Shown here one piece after another: positions 8,595 through 16,926 of a stretch of 43,042 nt of DNA. Each line of letters opens with the position of its first letter. The stretch's first letter is position 1. Both the position numbers and the translations under genes were made by a program. Location: NCBI GenBank assembly GCA_017882405.1, contig JADGPO010000032.1:1-43042 (forward strand), in the 5' to 3' direction. This DNA is from Solirubrobacteraceae bacterium (GTDB lineage: Bacteria; Actinomycetota; Thermoleophilia; Solirubrobacterales; Solirubrobacteraceae). The notes beneath the pieces are model-generated. The model saw only the letters and a list, made by a program, of their open reading frames with translations, did no database searches and was not told the origin of the DNA.

Positions 8595-9791
8595 TCATGA
8601 CTTGACCTTCTGAAAGTCGCCGGTCTCGACGTCGTGGCTCACGGTCGCCTCGATCTCGGCCTCGCTGGCCTGCGGTCTGGCGGCGCGCAGGTCCTGGGCT
8701 CGCAGCCCCTTGAACTTGAAGATCTCCAGCACGTAGACGAGGTAGACGCTGGTGGCCAGAGCGGCCAGGGCGAGCAGCACGATCAGCGCGATCCAGCCGG
8801 GTTGGCGGTGATGGTGGTGATACAGCCGCATCGCTACCGCCAGCGCCGCCATCAGCAGCGACCATCCGTACAGGTAGACGACCGTCTTGCGCTGCGAGAA
8901 GCCGATCCGGGCCATCCGGTGATGGAAGTGGTTGGCATCCGCCGACCACGGCTTGCGCCGGTATTTCAGCCGCTTGGCGACGACGAACCCGGTGTCCAGG
9001 AACGGGATCGCCAGGATCACCAGCGGCACCAGCAGGGCGACCAGGGCGTTGGTCTTCAGCGAGCCGACCACCGCCGCCACCCCCAGCAGGTAGCCCAGCA
9101 GGTTGGCGCCGGCGTCGCCCATGAACACCGAGGCCGGATGGAAGTTGTGGACCAGGAAGCCGAGCGCCGCGCCGGCGGTGAGCGCCGCCAGGATCGCTGC
9201 CCCCTGGATGTTCAGATCGAACGCGATGATCGCGAACGCGATGCCGTCGATCGTGCACAGCCCGGCCGCCAGCCCGTCGACCCCGTCGGAGAAGTTGACC
9301 ATGTTCATCAGCCCCACCAGCCAGATCACGGTCAGCACGCCGCCGGCGTTCGGGAACTGCAGCGCGCCCACGAACGGCACCGTGATGCCGGTGACCACGG
9401 CCCCCGCGCGCACGGCGATCACCGCCGCGCCCACCTGCCCGAGCAGCTTGACCAGCGGCGGCAGGTCGCGCACGTCGTCGACCGCCCCCACCAGGGCGAT
9501 CAGGCAGGCGCCCACGATCAGCCCCCACGTGTTGGCCTTGTTCACCCCGGGCGCAGCATGCGCCGTGTGCGGCAGGGTGATCGTGTCGGGCATCCAGATC
9601 GCCGCCGCCACCAGCACGGCGACCAGGATCGCCAGCCCCCCCAGCAGCGGGGTCTCGCGCCAGGCCAGCCCGCGCTCGCGGGGAACGTCGACCGCGCCCA
9701 ATCGCCGCGCCAGCCAAGCCGCCAGGGGCGTCAGCACGGCGGCGACCGCCGCCGCGACCACGAAGGAAAGGCCGGCATCCCAATATCGCAT
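8595..9791 (-). CDS. MraY/WecA family undecaprenyl-phosphate GlcNAc-1-phosphate transferase
   Basis: 398-residue polyprenyl-phosphate sugar-1-phosphate transferase with about eleven membrane helices. Motifs in order: ETPLLGGLAI (46-55), the Mg2+-binding DD at 105-106 in GAVDDVRDL, NFSDGVDGLAAG (166-177), GDAGANLLGYLLG (225-237) and the cytoplasmic HFHHR (288-292) that marks the WecA/TagO branch, which uses UDP-GlcNAc, rather than MraY. It would start synthesis of a wall teichoic, arabinogalactan-type or other surface polymer on the inner leaflet. Genes of this type stand between prfA/glyA and atpI in many actinobacteria, as here. Confidence 0.9.
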   Translation of the reverse strand: MRYWDAGLSFVVAAAVAAVLTPLAAWLARRLGAVDVPRERGLAWRETPLLGGLAILVAVLVAAAIWMPDTITLPHTAHAAPGVNKANTWGLIVGACLIALVGAVDDVRDLPPLVKLLGQVGAAVIAVRAGAVVTGITVPFVGALQFPNAGGVLTVIWLVGLMNMVNFSDGVDGLAAGLCTIDGIAFAIIAFDLNIQGAAILAALTAGAALGFLVHNFHPASVFMGDAGANLLGYLLGVAAVVGSLKTNALVALLVPLVILAIPFLDTGFVVAKRLKYRRKPWSADANHFHHRMARIGFSQRKTVVYLYGWSLLMAALAVAMRLYHHHHRQPGWIALIVLLALAALATSVYLVYVLEIFKFKGLRAQDLRAARPQASEAEIEATVSHDVETGDFQKVKS

Positions 9792-9833
9792 CCGCGCTGA
9801 AGCATGCCAGCCGCGGCCGACTGCAGCGTTGCA

Positions 9834-10135
9834 TCAGGCTTTCGCCAGCGTCTGAGCGATATGCACAGCCACCGCGATTGGCTCATCGACGAGCTGGCGC
9901 CAGGTGACGCGCAGCACGCGGTATCCGACGGCACCGGTACACGTGCAGGCCGGGTCGATGGCGGATCTTCCGCACGGCGACAGTCACCTCGACCCGCTGC
10001 GGGTCGGGGCAGGGTCCCCTTCGCGACCCGGTGCGCCACCGCTCCGCGTCCCATGCCCAGCGCCGCCGGCTGCGAGCGGTGCACGAGTCCGCGCTGGCAC
10101 CTGCGGAGCGATTTCGGATATGGGCCAAAACGCAT
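9834..10135 (-). pseudogene. Decayed DUF559/AbiEi-like gene remnant
   Basis: Three pieces of one family in order but in three frames. 10135-10001 reads MRFGPYPKSLRRCQRGLV then HRSQPAALGMGRGAVAHRVA, like the N-terminal helix-turn-helix of AbiEi-type proteins. 9996-9919 reads RVEVTVAVRKIRHRPGLHVY, the middle beta region. 9935-9834 reads GYRVLRVTWRQLVDEPIAVA and ends at a stop, the typical C-terminus of DUF559 endonuclease-like proteins. An intact member has about 280-320 residues, so roughly two thirds has been lost by internal deletions. It sits between glyA and the WecA-type gene, breaking an otherwise conserved cluster. Confidence 0.75.
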
Positions 10136-10178
10136 GCGCGCCTCATGAGAGGCCCGGGCGACCGGAGGTTCGCCCCCC

Positions 10179-11474
10179 TCAGACGGCGGCGGCGAGCTGC
10201 GCGTACAGCGGGAAGCGGTCGGCGATCGCGGCGGTGCGCTCACTCAACTCCGCCCGGCGGTCCTCGAAGCCGGCGGTCAGGGTGGCCGCGATCACGCGCC
10301 CCACCTCGACGAAGTCCTCGACCTGCAGGCCCCGGGTGGCCAGTGCGGGCGAGCCGATCCGCAGCCCCGAGGAGACGGCCGGCGGGCGCGGGTCGAAGGG
10401 AACGGCGTTGCGGTTGACGGTGATCCCGATCGAATGCAGGCGATCCTCGGCCTGCTTTCCGTCCAGCTCGGACTCGCGCAGATCCACCAGCACGAGATGC
10501 ACGTCGGTGCCCCCGGTCAGCACCGACACGCCGCGGGTGGGTGGGGTCCGATTCTGCAGCTCGTCGGCCACCGCGCGGGCCCCGTCCAGCGTGCGCCGCT
10601 GACGCTCGCGGAACGCCTCGGATTGCGCAATTCGAAGGGCCACCGCCTTGCCGGCGATGATGTGCTCCAGCGGGCCGCCCTGCTGTCCCGGGAACACCGC
10701 GGAATCGATCTTCTTCGCGTGCTCCTCCTTGCAGAGGATCATGCCGCCGCGGCCGCCGCCGATCGTCTTGTGGATCGTGGTCGTGACCACATCGGCCATC
10801 GGCACCGGCGAAGGGTGCAGCCCCGCCGCCACCAGCCCGGCGAAGTGGGCCATGTCGACCAGCAGGTAGGCGCCCACCGAGTCGGCGATCGCCCGGAAGC
10901 GCTCGAAGTCCAGCTGGCGCGGATAGGCCGACCACCCGGCGATGATCATCTTGGGGCGGTGCTCGTGCGCCAGGCGCTCCACCTCGTCCATGTCGATCAG
11001 CGAGGTCTCGCGGTCGACGTGATAGGCGACGATCTCGTACAGCCGCCCCGAGACGTTGATCTTCATGCCGTGCGAGAGGTGGCCGCCGTGGGACAGCTCC
11101 AGCCCCATCAGCGTGTCCCCGGGGCGCAGCAGGGCGTGGTAGACGGCGGTGTTGGCCTGGGCGCCGGCGTGCGGCTGCACGTTGGCGTGCTCGGCCCCGA
11201 AGAGCGCGCACGCCCGATCGATCGCCAGCCGCTCGGCGACGTCGACGTACTCGCAGCCGCCGTAGTAGCGCTTGCCGGGGTAGCCCTCGGCGTACTTGTT
11301 GGACAGGACGGAGCCCTGGCACTCCAGCACCGCGGCGGGCGCGAAGTTCTCCGAGGCGATCATCTCCAGCGTGCGCTGCTGGCGCTCGAGCTCCAGCGCC
11401 AGGACCTCGGCGATCTCGGGATCGACCTCGGAAAGCGGGCGGTTGAAGAAGTCCGGCGGCAACTCGGAGCTCAC
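10179..11474 (-). CDS. glyA: Serine hydroxymethyltransferase
   Basis: 431-residue PLP enzyme that converts serine plus tetrahydrofolate to glycine plus methylene-THF. The PLP-binding lysine is about Lys236 in [17 protein letters not shown]; the aspartate and histidine of [13 protein letters not shown] (about 207-210) contact the cofactor. The N-terminal [29 protein letters not shown] and the C-terminal [13 protein letters not shown] blocks are all intact. GTG 11474 ([10 protein letters not shown]) is chosen because AGGA lies 8 nt upstream. The G-rich repeat at 10535-10553 falls within the gene and encodes NRTPPTRG in a surface-like segment. Confidence 0.96.
   Translation of the reverse strand: MSSELPPDFFNRPLSEVDPEIAEVLALELERQQRTLEMIASENFAPAAVLECQGSVLSNKYAEGYPGKRYYGGCEYVDVAERLAIDRACALFGAEHANVQPHAGAQANTAVYHALLRPGDTLMGLELSHGGHLSHGMKINVSGRLYEIVAYHVDRETSLIDMDEVERLAHEHRPKMIIAGWSAYPRQLDFERFRAIADSVGAYLLVDMAHFAGLVAAGLHPSPVPMADVVTTTIHKTIGGGRGGMILCKEEHAKKIDSAVFPGQQGGPLEHIIAGKAVALRIAQSEAFRERQRRTLDGARAVADELQNRTPPTRGVSVLTGGTDVHLVLVDLRESELDGKQAEDRLHSIGITVNRNAVPFDPRPPAVSSGLRIGSPALATRGLQVEDFVEVGRVIAATLTAGFEDRRAELSERTAAIADRFPLYAQLAAAV
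10535..10553 (+). repeat. Dispersed G-rich motif, copy 1 (in glyA)
   Basis: Plus strand GGGTGGGTGGGGTCCGATT, matching the consensus exactly. The host gene runs on the minus strand and reads it as RTPPT. Confidence 0.6.
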
Positions 11475-11494
11475 GCCGGGGATCCTAGCGACGG

Positions 11495-12688
11495 TCAGGG
11501 CACCTCGGCCACGACGACCGCGAGGTCGCGATGCGTCCATGTCACCCGTGCCCGGGCGAACCCCGCCTCCCCCAGCCACTTCAGCTGGTCGGCCAGCGTG
11601 TCCGGATGGTCGAAGCCCGCCGTCAAAGAGGTGACCGCATCGGCCGGATCGGGCGGAACAACGACGTCGGCCAGCACGAACACGCCACCCGGCCCCAACA
11701 CCTCGCGCACGCGTGAAAACAGCGAGCGCTTCTGATCCCCCACCAGGTGGTGCACGCCCAGGGCGCTGGCCACCAGGTCGAACGGCCCCTCGGGCAGCGA
11801 ATCCTGCAAGCGGCCGACCTCCAGCCTCACCCGCCCGGCCGGCAGGCGCTGGCGAGCGGCGTCGAGCATGCCCTCGCTCTCGTCTATGCCGACCAGGAAC
11901 GACTCGGGATGGTGCTCCAGCAGCCGCGCCGCCGTCTCCCCGGTGCCCGTCCCCAGCTCCAGCACCCGCCGCGCCCCCACCCCCGTGACCGACGCCGCGA
12001 CGAGCTCCTCCTGGAAGCGGTCATAGACGGGGATGTCCGAGCGGATCATCTCGAGGTAGGAGCCCGGGGTGAAGTGGAACTGCCCCTCCATCGCCGCCGC
12101 CACGTCCTCGGCGCTGACCGCCCCCTCGCGCACGACACTCCACTTCCCCGACTCCTCGTAGGAGCGCAGGTCGACCACCGTCGAGGCGGTCCCCGGCAGC
12201 TCGCCACCGTCGATCACCAGGTCGGCCAGGCGCCGAAAGGCCTCGGGCACGTGGTCCAGCCGTCGCGCATCCGGCTCTCCCGCCAGGTTGGCGCTCGACT
12301 GCAGGACCGGCCGGCGCACCCCGGCCAGCGCCGGTACGACTACAACGCGCAGACCGAGCACCGAAGGGTCGTCGCCACACGCCAGCGGGAAGCGCTGCGC
12401 CGGATTGGGCGCCAGCACCGTCACCGGGCCGGGGAGCAGCCGCCGCAGAGCCGCTCGAGAACCCGGCCCCAGCTCGGGCAGCGCGGCCAGCGCCAGCTCA
12501 AGGTCGAAGAACATCACCGCGGAGGGCTTGTCCAGCCGCCGGCGCTTGAGGCGATACAACCGCTCGACGGCGAGCCGGTCGGCCGCGTCGCAGGCCAGGC
12601 CGTACACGGTGTCCGCGGGGAACACCGCGATCCCGCCCACGCTCATGCAGCGCTCGAACGTCTCGGCTTGGGGCCCGAGCTCGGTCAC
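11495..12688 (-). CDS. Fusion: L-threonylcarbamoyladenylate synthase (TsaC/Sua5) - SAM methyltransferase
   Basis: 397 residues. Residues 1-198 are a YrdC/Sua5 domain ([57 protein letters not shown]), which makes the threonylcarbamoyl-AMP used for t6A37 in tRNA. Residues 203-397 are a class I methyltransferase: motif [15 protein letters not shown] (244-257), [11 protein letters not shown], and [13 protein letters not shown] (303-315). The frame is continuous across the junction [19 protein letters not shown]; an internal ATG (12091) has no well-placed ribosome site. GTG 12688 overlaps the prmC stop (GTGA). The two parts are usually separate proteins; the methyl acceptor is unknown. Confidence 0.88.
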   Translation of the reverse strand: MTELGPQAETFERCMSVGGIAVFPADTVYGLACDAADRLAVERLYRLKRRRLDKPSAVMFFDLELALAALPELGPGSRAALRRLLPGPVTVLAPNPAQRFPLACGDDPSVLGLRVVVVPALAGVRRPVLQSSANLAGEPDARRLDHVPEAFRRLADLVIDGGELPGTASTVVDLRSYEESGKWSVVREGAVSAEDVAAAMEGQFHFTPGSYLEMIRSDIPVYDRFQEELVAASVTGVGARRVLELGTGTGETAARLLEHHPESFLVGIDESEGMLDAARQRLPAGRVRLEVGRLQDSLPEGPFDLVASALGVHHLVGDQKRSLFSRVREVLGPGGVFVLADVVVPPDPADAVTSLTAGFDHPDTLADQLKWLGEAGFARARVTWTHRDLAVVVAEVP

Positions 12689-13500
12689 GAGCTGCGCCCC
12701 CGGCCGACCACTACCCGCTCGCGGCCCGCCAGGTCGCGCAGGATCTCCACCCCCGGATAACCCGCGCCGCCCACCAAGGCGGCCACCTCGGCGGCCTGCC
12801 CGGGGGCGATCTCCAGCACCAGCAGCTCAGACGATGCCTCAGCGACCAGTCGCCGCACCAGATCCAGGCCGTCGGGGCCGCCGAACAGCGCGCCCGGCGG
12901 CTCGAACCGGACCACGTCGGGCGGGAGCTCCGCATGCTCCTCCACGTAGGGCAGGTTCGCCAGCACGGCGTCGGCGCGGCCGACCCCTGACAGCAGGTCA
13001 CCGACGAAGAACCGCACCTCCAGACCGAGCCGCGCGGCGTTCCCGCGAGCCACGGCCACCGCATCGGCACTCACATCGACCCCGACGACGCGCAGATCGT
13101 CTCGCTCGTCCTTCAAAGCCAGGGCGACCGCGCCGCTCCCGGTCCCCACGTCCACCACCGACGCCCCCGGCGCCAGCGACAGACCCACCTCCACCAGCAG
13201 CTCGGTCTCGGGCCGCGGGATCAGCACGCGCGGGTCGACCGCCAGCTCCAGCCGGCGAAAGGCCCGTCGCCCGAGGATGTAGGCCACGGGCTCGCGCGCT
13301 GCCCGACGCGCCACCAGCTTCCAGAACCGCTCACCCTCGGAGCCACCCACGGGCTCGTCGCGGTTGACGAGGAGCGCAGCGCGATCGACCCCCAAGACCG
13401 AGCACAGCAGAAGCTCGGCATCGAGACGAGGTGTCTCGGACACCCCCGCCAACGCGGCGACCCCGGCCCCCAACGTCACCCCCACGGCCGTCTCAGCCAA
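12685..13500 (-). CDS. prmC: Peptide chain release factor N(5)-glutamine methyltransferase
   Basis: 271-residue enzyme that methylates the GGQ glutamine of release factors. It has the N-terminal helical domain, IPRPETELLVE (about 94-104), the SAM motif DVGTGSGAVALAL (117-129) and the acceptor-binding loop, which reads NLPY (182-185) instead of the usual NPPY. The start is taken as TTG 13500, with GAGGAG 7 nt upstream and an 8-bp overlap with prfA; GTG 13485 is the alternative. Its substrate RF1 is encoded immediately upstream. Confidence 0.92.
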   Translation of the reverse strand: MAETAVGVTLGAGVAALAGVSETPRLDAELLLCSVLGVDRAALLVNRDEPVGGSEGERFWKLVARRAAREPVAYILGRRAFRRLELAVDPRVLIPRPETELLVEVGLSLAPGASVVDVGTGSGAVALALKDERDDLRVVGVDVSADAVAVARGNAARLGLEVRFFVGDLLSGVGRADAVLANLPYVEEHAELPPDVVRFEPPGALFGGPDGLDLVRRLVAEASSELLVLEIAPGQAAEVAALVGGAGYPGVEILRDLAGRERVVVGRGRSS

Positions 13501-14548
13501 CGGCGCGCTCCTCGAGGCGCCGGCGCTTCTCGTCGTCCTCAAGCGCGGCGGTGAGCTCGTCGAGCTCGCCCATCAGGATCTCGTCGAGGTTGTGCACCAG
13601 CAGGTTGATGCGGTGGTCCTTGACCCGCTGCTCCCCGTAGTTGTAGGTGCGGATCTTCTCGGCTCGCTTCCCGGTGCCCACCTGGGCCAGGCGGCTGGCG
13701 CCGATCTCGGCCTGCTGCTCGGCCAGCGCCCGGTCATACAGCCGGGCGCGGAGCACCCGCATCGCGCGCTCGCGGTTCTGCAGCTGGGACTTCTCGTCCT
13801 GCATCGAGACCACGATGCCCGTGGGCCTGTGGGTGATCCGCACGGCCGAGTCGGTGGTGTTGACCGACTGCCCACCCGGACCGGAGCTGCGGTACACGTC
13901 GATCTGCAGGTCGTTCGGATCGACCTGCACGTCAACGTCCTCGGCCTCGGGGAGCACTGCCACGGTCGCCGTCGAGGTGTGGATCCGGCCCTGGGACTCG
14001 GTCTCGGGGACGCGCTGGACGCGATGCGTCCCGCCCTCGAACTTGAACACCGAGTAGGCCCCGTCGGGTGGGCGGGCTTTAATCGAGAACGTGTAGGCGC
14101 CCTCGCCGAGCGACAGCGGCTCGACCTTGAACCCGCGTCGCTCCGCGTAGCGGGCGAGCATCCGGTAGAGGTCGCCCGCCCACAGCGCCGCCTCGTCACC
14201 GCCGGCCCCCGGACGGATCTCGACGATCACGTTCTTGTCGTCGTTGGGATCGCGCTCGACCATCGCCAGGCGGATCTCCTCCTCCAGCTCGGCCATCCGC
14301 GCGCGTGAGCTCTCCAGCAGCTCCCGGAGCTCGGCGTCGTCGCCTTCGGCCAGCAGCTCCCGGGCGCCCGCAGCATCGTCGGCCGCATGGCGGTATTCGA
14401 CCGCCAGGCGGGCGGCCGGCTCCAGCTCACGGTAGGCGCGGCTGGCGGCCTCGAAGCGCTCGCGGTCGCTGATCACCTCGGGGTCAGACAGCTCGCCCTC
14501 GAGCTCCCCGAACCGTGCCTGTACTCGGGAGACGAGCTCGTCAATCAT
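13493..14548 (-). CDS. prfA: Peptide chain release factor 1
   Basis: 351-residue class I release factor for UAA and UAG. Domain 1 is a charged coiled coil (1-95); [22 protein letters not shown] follows. The codon-recognition tripeptide in [15 protein letters not shown] reads PET (181-183) where PAT or PVT is usual. The catalytic loop [17 protein letters not shown] has GGQ at 225-227. It is the first gene of the prfA-prmC-tsaC-glyA transcript. A TACACT box ends 7 nt before the ATG with no ribosome site, suggesting a leaderless message. Confidence 0.97.
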   Translation of the reverse strand: MIDELVSRVQARFGELEGELSDPEVISDRERFEAASRAYRELEPAARLAVEYRHAADDAAGARELLAEGDDAELRELLESSRARMAELEEEIRLAMVERDPNDDKNVIVEIRPGAGGDEAALWAGDLYRMLARYAERRGFKVEPLSLGEGAYTFSIKARPPDGAYSVFKFEGGTHRVQRVPETESQGRIHTSTATVAVLPEAEDVDVQVDPNDLQIDVYRSSGPGGQSVNTTDSAVRITHRPTGIVVSMQDEKSQLQNRERAMRVLRARLYDRALAEQQAEIGASRLAQVGTGKRAEKIRTYNYGEQRVKDHRINLLVHNLDEILMGELDELTAALEDDEKRRRLEERAVG

Positions 14549-14555
14549 GCTCGCG

Positions 14556-14561
14556 AGTGTA
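14556..14561 (-). promoter_or_regulatory. Probable -10 box of prfA (leaderless)
   Basis: TACACT on the minus strand, 7 nt before the prfA ATG. No Shine-Dalgarno sequence lies in between. Three bases of the box belong to the arm of the hairpin that ends the csbD unit. Confidence 0.45.
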
Positions 14562-14587
14562 GGACCGCCGTCCGCCGGCGGTCCTAC
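14559..14587 (-). terminator. Strong hairpin between csbD and prfA
   Basis: Perfect 12-bp stem GTAGGACCGCCG / CGGCGGTCCTAC with a 5-nt loop, 21 bp after the CsbD stop codon and 10 bp before the prfA start. It lacks a T-run but is the most stable inverted repeat I found in the window. It most likely ends the csbD transcript and insulates prfA. Confidence 0.65.
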
Positions 14588-14608
14588 ATCTCGGAGCGGG
14601 TCCGGCGG

Positions 14609-14788
14609 TCAGTGCTTGGGGTTGACCGCGTGCTTGATCTTGTCGGCTGCGTCGCCGATCGCGTGCTTGAGCCCGCCGGAGGCCTTGTCGACCTTGCCCT
14701 CGTTCTTCAGCGACTGGTCGTCGGTGAGGTCGCCGGCCGCCTCTTTGAGCTTGCCCTTGGTTCTGTCCATCGTGCCATCGTCAGGCAT
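14609..14788 (-). CDS. CsbD family stress protein
   Basis: 59-residue hydrophilic protein, MPDDGTMDRTKGKLKEAAGD and onward, rich in Lys, Asp and Gly, ending HAVNPKH. The KGKLKEAAGDLTDDQSLKNEG segment is the CsbD signature; members are small general-stress proteins of unknown biochemical role, in Bacillus under sigma-B. ATG 14788 has a perfect AAGGAG six nt upstream. Upstream lie GTTT and GGGTAC sequences resembling a sigma-B/sigma-F promoter, but 19 nt apart, which is too wide to claim. Surrounded by housekeeping genes but with its own ribosome site and terminator. Confidence 0.9.
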   Translation of the reverse strand: MPDDGTMDRTKGKLKEAAGDLTDDQSLKNEGKVDKASGGLKHAIGDAADKIKHAVNPKH

Positions 14789-14803
14789 GTGGTTCTCCTT
14801 ATC

Positions 14804-14822
14804 GGGTACGAGTTCGGTACCC
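14804..14822. promoter_or_regulatory. Inverted repeat in the csbD upstream region
   Basis: Perfect 6-bp arms GGGTAC / GTACCC around a 7-nt spacer, 16 bp upstream of the csbD start. It could be a regulator site or a 5'-UTR stem; the sequence does not decide. Confidence 0.3.
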
Positions 14823-14847
14823 GGGAGGCTAGCGCGAGTCGAAACGC

Positions 14848-15825
14848 CTACGCGACGACTTCGAGCCCGAGCAGATCGGCGGCCGCGGCCTCACCCGGCT
14901 TCTCGACCTCGAGCACGGCCTGCAACGCGGCGATCGACACCGCCAGCTGATCGAGGTCGGGCTCGCGGGTGGTCAGCTTCTGCAGCTGCATTCCCGGCCA
15001 CATCACGAGCTGCACCCAGCGGTGGCGCCGGTTGCGCCCCGCCCAGCGGATCACCTCGAATGACAGCCCGGCGATCAGGGGCACGCCGAGGATGCGCGTC
15101 GCCACCAGGATCCACCACGCCGGCAGACCGATCGGCGCGAACACGAAGATCGCCAGGATCATCACGATCAGCAGGAAGCTCGTCCCGCAGCGAGGGTGCA
15201 GGCGGGAGTACAGCTTGGCCCGCTCGGGGGAGAGCTCGTCCTCGGCCTCGTAACAGGAGATCACCTTGTGCTCGGCGCCGTGGTACTCGAACACCCGTCG
15301 CAGGTCCCGGATTCGGGAGAGCAGGAACAGGTAGCCGAGGAAGATCGTCGTCCGCAGCACGCCCTCGACCACCCAGAACAGCAGCGACGAGCCGAGCTGG
15401 TTCTTGATCAGGCTGGTCAGGCCGACCGGGGCGACGAAGAACACTCCGATCGCGAACACCATCGAGACGAGCACCGTGCCGAACCAGGCGCCGCTGGAGA
15501 TCTCCTCCTCCTCGCCCGGGAGCTGCGCGTTGGCCGAGATCGTCAGCGCGCGCATTCCGATCCCCAGCGACTCGGCCAGCGCAGTGACGCCGCGGATCAC
15601 CGGCAGCCGGTAGAAGCGATGGCGCTTGGCGCGGGGCGTCAGGGCGAAACGCCGGACGGCGATCTCGCCGAGCTCGGCCTCGGGCACCGACTCGTCAGGC
15701 GGCTTGCGCACCGCCACTGCCCAGGTCGTGACGCCGCGCATCATCACGCCCTCGAGCACGGCCTGACCGCCGAGCGGCGCGTCGCGCACGGCGGTCAACG
15801 GGCTGTCGTTGCCGCCGTGGCGCAA
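14848..15825 (-). CDS. DUF1385 family membrane protein (YqhQ-like)
   Basis: 325-residue protein. An N-terminal soluble segment carries the family start LGGQAVLEGVMMRG, followed by about four membrane helices (GTVLVSMVFAIGVFFVAPVGL and others) and the conserved motifs FEYHGAEHKVISCYE and LHPRCGTSFLL, whose His, Glu and Cys suggest metal binding. The function of the family is unknown. It lies next to rpmE and prfA, an arrangement known in other bacteria. The start is uncertain: TTG 15825, TTG 15798 or GTG 15789 are possible and none has a good ribosome site. Confidence 0.85.
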   Translation of the reverse strand: MRHGGNDSPLTAVRDAPLGGQAVLEGVMMRGVTTWAVAVRKPPDESVPEAELGEIAVRRFALTPRAKRHRFYRLPVIRGVTALAESLGIGMRALTISANAQLPGEEEEISSGAWFGTVLVSMVFAIGVFFVAPVGLTSLIKNQLGSSLLFWVVEGVLRTTIFLGYLFLLSRIRDLRRVFEYHGAEHKVISCYEAEDELSPERAKLYSRLHPRCGTSFLLIVMILAIFVFAPIGLPAWWILVATRILGVPLIAGLSFEVIRWAGRNRRHRWVQLVMWPGMQLQKLTTREPDLDQLAVSIAALQAVLEVEKPGEAAAADLLGLEVVA

Positions 15826-15834
15826 ACGCGTGCT

Positions 15835-16065
15835 TTAGCTCGCGGCTGTGGTGCGGGCGCTGCGGCGGCCCTTGGCCACCCGGCGCTGGAAGCGCTCCAC
15901 GCGACCGCCCGTGTCGACCAGCTTCTGACGGCCGGTGTAGAACGGGTGGCACGCAGAACAGATCTCGACGTGGATCTCAGACTGGGTCGAGCGAGTCATG
16001 AAGTCGTTGCCGCACGTGCAGGTGACGTGAGCATCGACGTAATTGGGATGTATCTCGGTCTTCAT
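15835..16065 (-). CDS. rpmE: 50S ribosomal protein L31 (zinc-binding type)
   Basis: 76-residue L31 starting [20 protein letters not shown]. The four cysteines of the C+ zinc form are present (Cys16, 18, 36, 39, the latter in [10 protein letters not shown]). The C-terminal tail is basic ([18 protein letters not shown]) and contacts rRNA. C+ L31 is a zinc store that can be replaced by a C- paralogue under zinc limitation; no paralogue is seen here. A TAGAAT box lies 10 nt before the ATG. Confidence 0.97.
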   Translation of the reverse strand: MKTEIHPNYVDAHVTCTCGNDFMTRSTQSEIHVEICSACHPFYTGRQKLVDTGGRVERFQRRVAKGRRSARTTAAS

Positions 16066-16075
16066 AGTTACAACG

Positions 16076-16081
16076 ATTCTA
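16076..16081 (-). promoter_or_regulatory. Probable -10 box of rpmE
   Basis: TAGAAT on the minus strand, 10 nt before the rpmE ATG, with no ribosome site in between. Four of six bases match TATAAT, so a very short leader or none is expected. No clear -35. Confidence 0.45.
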
Positions 16082-16098
16082 GCGTCGCCGGTTTGCGC

Positions 16099-16872
16099 TC
16101 AGACCGGACAGGTGACGGTCATCGCGTTGTTGTTGCGGTCGTAGTCGTCGACCTGATCGCTGGAGTCGGCGACGACCGTGGGGGGACTGCCGGCGTCGCA
16201 CAGCGGTCCGACGAACGACAGCCGTAGCGAGGAGTGCGCATCCACGCGCGAGACCGTCTTGGTCTGGGGCGCCGAGCCGTCGCCGGGCGTGAACAGGACC
16301 TGGAACGGGCCGGCGCCGGACGCGCCGCGGTCGGCGATCACCACGGCGTAGCGCTGCTTGTGAGGCTTGTGCGGGATGGCCGCCACCGACACGCTGCGCA
16401 CCAGCAGGTCGGGCCGCAGGTCGCGCTGCGCGCAGCTGCCCGACTGCGTGACGGCCGTCGCCAGGACCTTGTCGTGCGGGCCCAGCCAGCGAAACGTAAC
16501 CCTGAAGCGATAAATAGCGGGAGCATCGAGGTTGGACACGGCCTTGGTGAGCTCCCACACGTCGCCGGTCCGACGGCCGAGCGTCGGGTCCTTGGGCGAC
16601 AGCCAGATGCCCAGGTCGCCGGCTCCGGTCAGGCTCCGGGTTGCGCCCGCCACCTTCTCCAGCAGGTCGAACTTGAGCGACAGCTTGCGCGTCCCCTTGA
16701 CCGGGCGCATCACCGCCTTGACCGAAACCGACCGGTTGGGTGGATCGAGGGCCCGCTGGCAGGCGAAGGACGTCAGGTCGTAGCGCGGCGGGGCCTGGCC
16801 GGTCGCGCCCGCCGACCCAAGGCCCACCACGAACAGCGCGAGGAGCGCCAAAAGCAGGAGAAGACGCCTCAT
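16099..16872 (-). CDS. Secreted protein with CARDB-like C-terminal domain
   Basis: 257 residues. A Sec signal peptide is clear (MRRLLLLLALLALFVVGLGS, cleavage near AGATGQA). Residues 30-150 form a beta-rich region of unknown family with one Cys pair. Residues 155-257 (RPDLLVRSVSVAAIP to DDYDRNNNAMTVTCPV) match the CARDB/CHRD-like immunoglobulin fold: ligand-binding adhesion-type domains ending in a D-x-N-N-x-x-T pattern. It is probably an exported, cell-surface or extracellular binding protein. Four cysteines could form two disulfides. It is located between rpmE and the ETF genes with no functional link to either. Confidence 0.75.
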   Translation of the reverse strand: MRRLLLLLALLALFVVGLGSAGATGQAPPRYDLTSFACQRALDPPNRSVSVKAVMRPVKGTRKLSLKFDLLEKVAGATRSLTGAGDLGIWLSPKDPTLGRRTGDVWELTKAVSNLDAPAIYRFRVTFRWLGPHDKVLATAVTQSGSCAQRDLRPDLLVRSVSVAAIPHKPHKQRYAVVIADRGASGAGPFQVLFTPGDGSAPQTKTVSRVDAHSSLRLSFVGPLCDAGSPPTVVADSSDQVDDYDRNNNAMTVTCPV

Positions 16873-16895
16873 CTACAGCGTCTTAACCGGTTGGA

Positions 16896-16921
16896 GGGCC
16901 AGAAGTTGTGACTAGTGGCCC
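16896..16921 (-). terminator. Possible hairpin after ETF-QO
   Basis: 6-bp stem GGGCCA / TGGCCC with a 14-nt loop, starting 6 bp after the stop codon of the ETF:quinone oxidoreductase gene. Weak; no T-run. Confidence 0.3.
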
Positions 16922-16926
16922 ATCCA

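Noticed and set aside
8503..8598. 31-codon frame after the WecA-type gene as a separate gene
   Set aside because: It has the ATGA coupling but the peptide shows no helix or family, and the frame is also open upstream as a shadow of the WecA-type gene; kept only as part of the antiporter-start finding.
12091..12688. TsaC and the methyltransferase as two genes
   Set aside because: No stop codon separates them and the internal ATG at 12091 lacks a well-spaced ribosome site, so one fused protein is the simpler reading.
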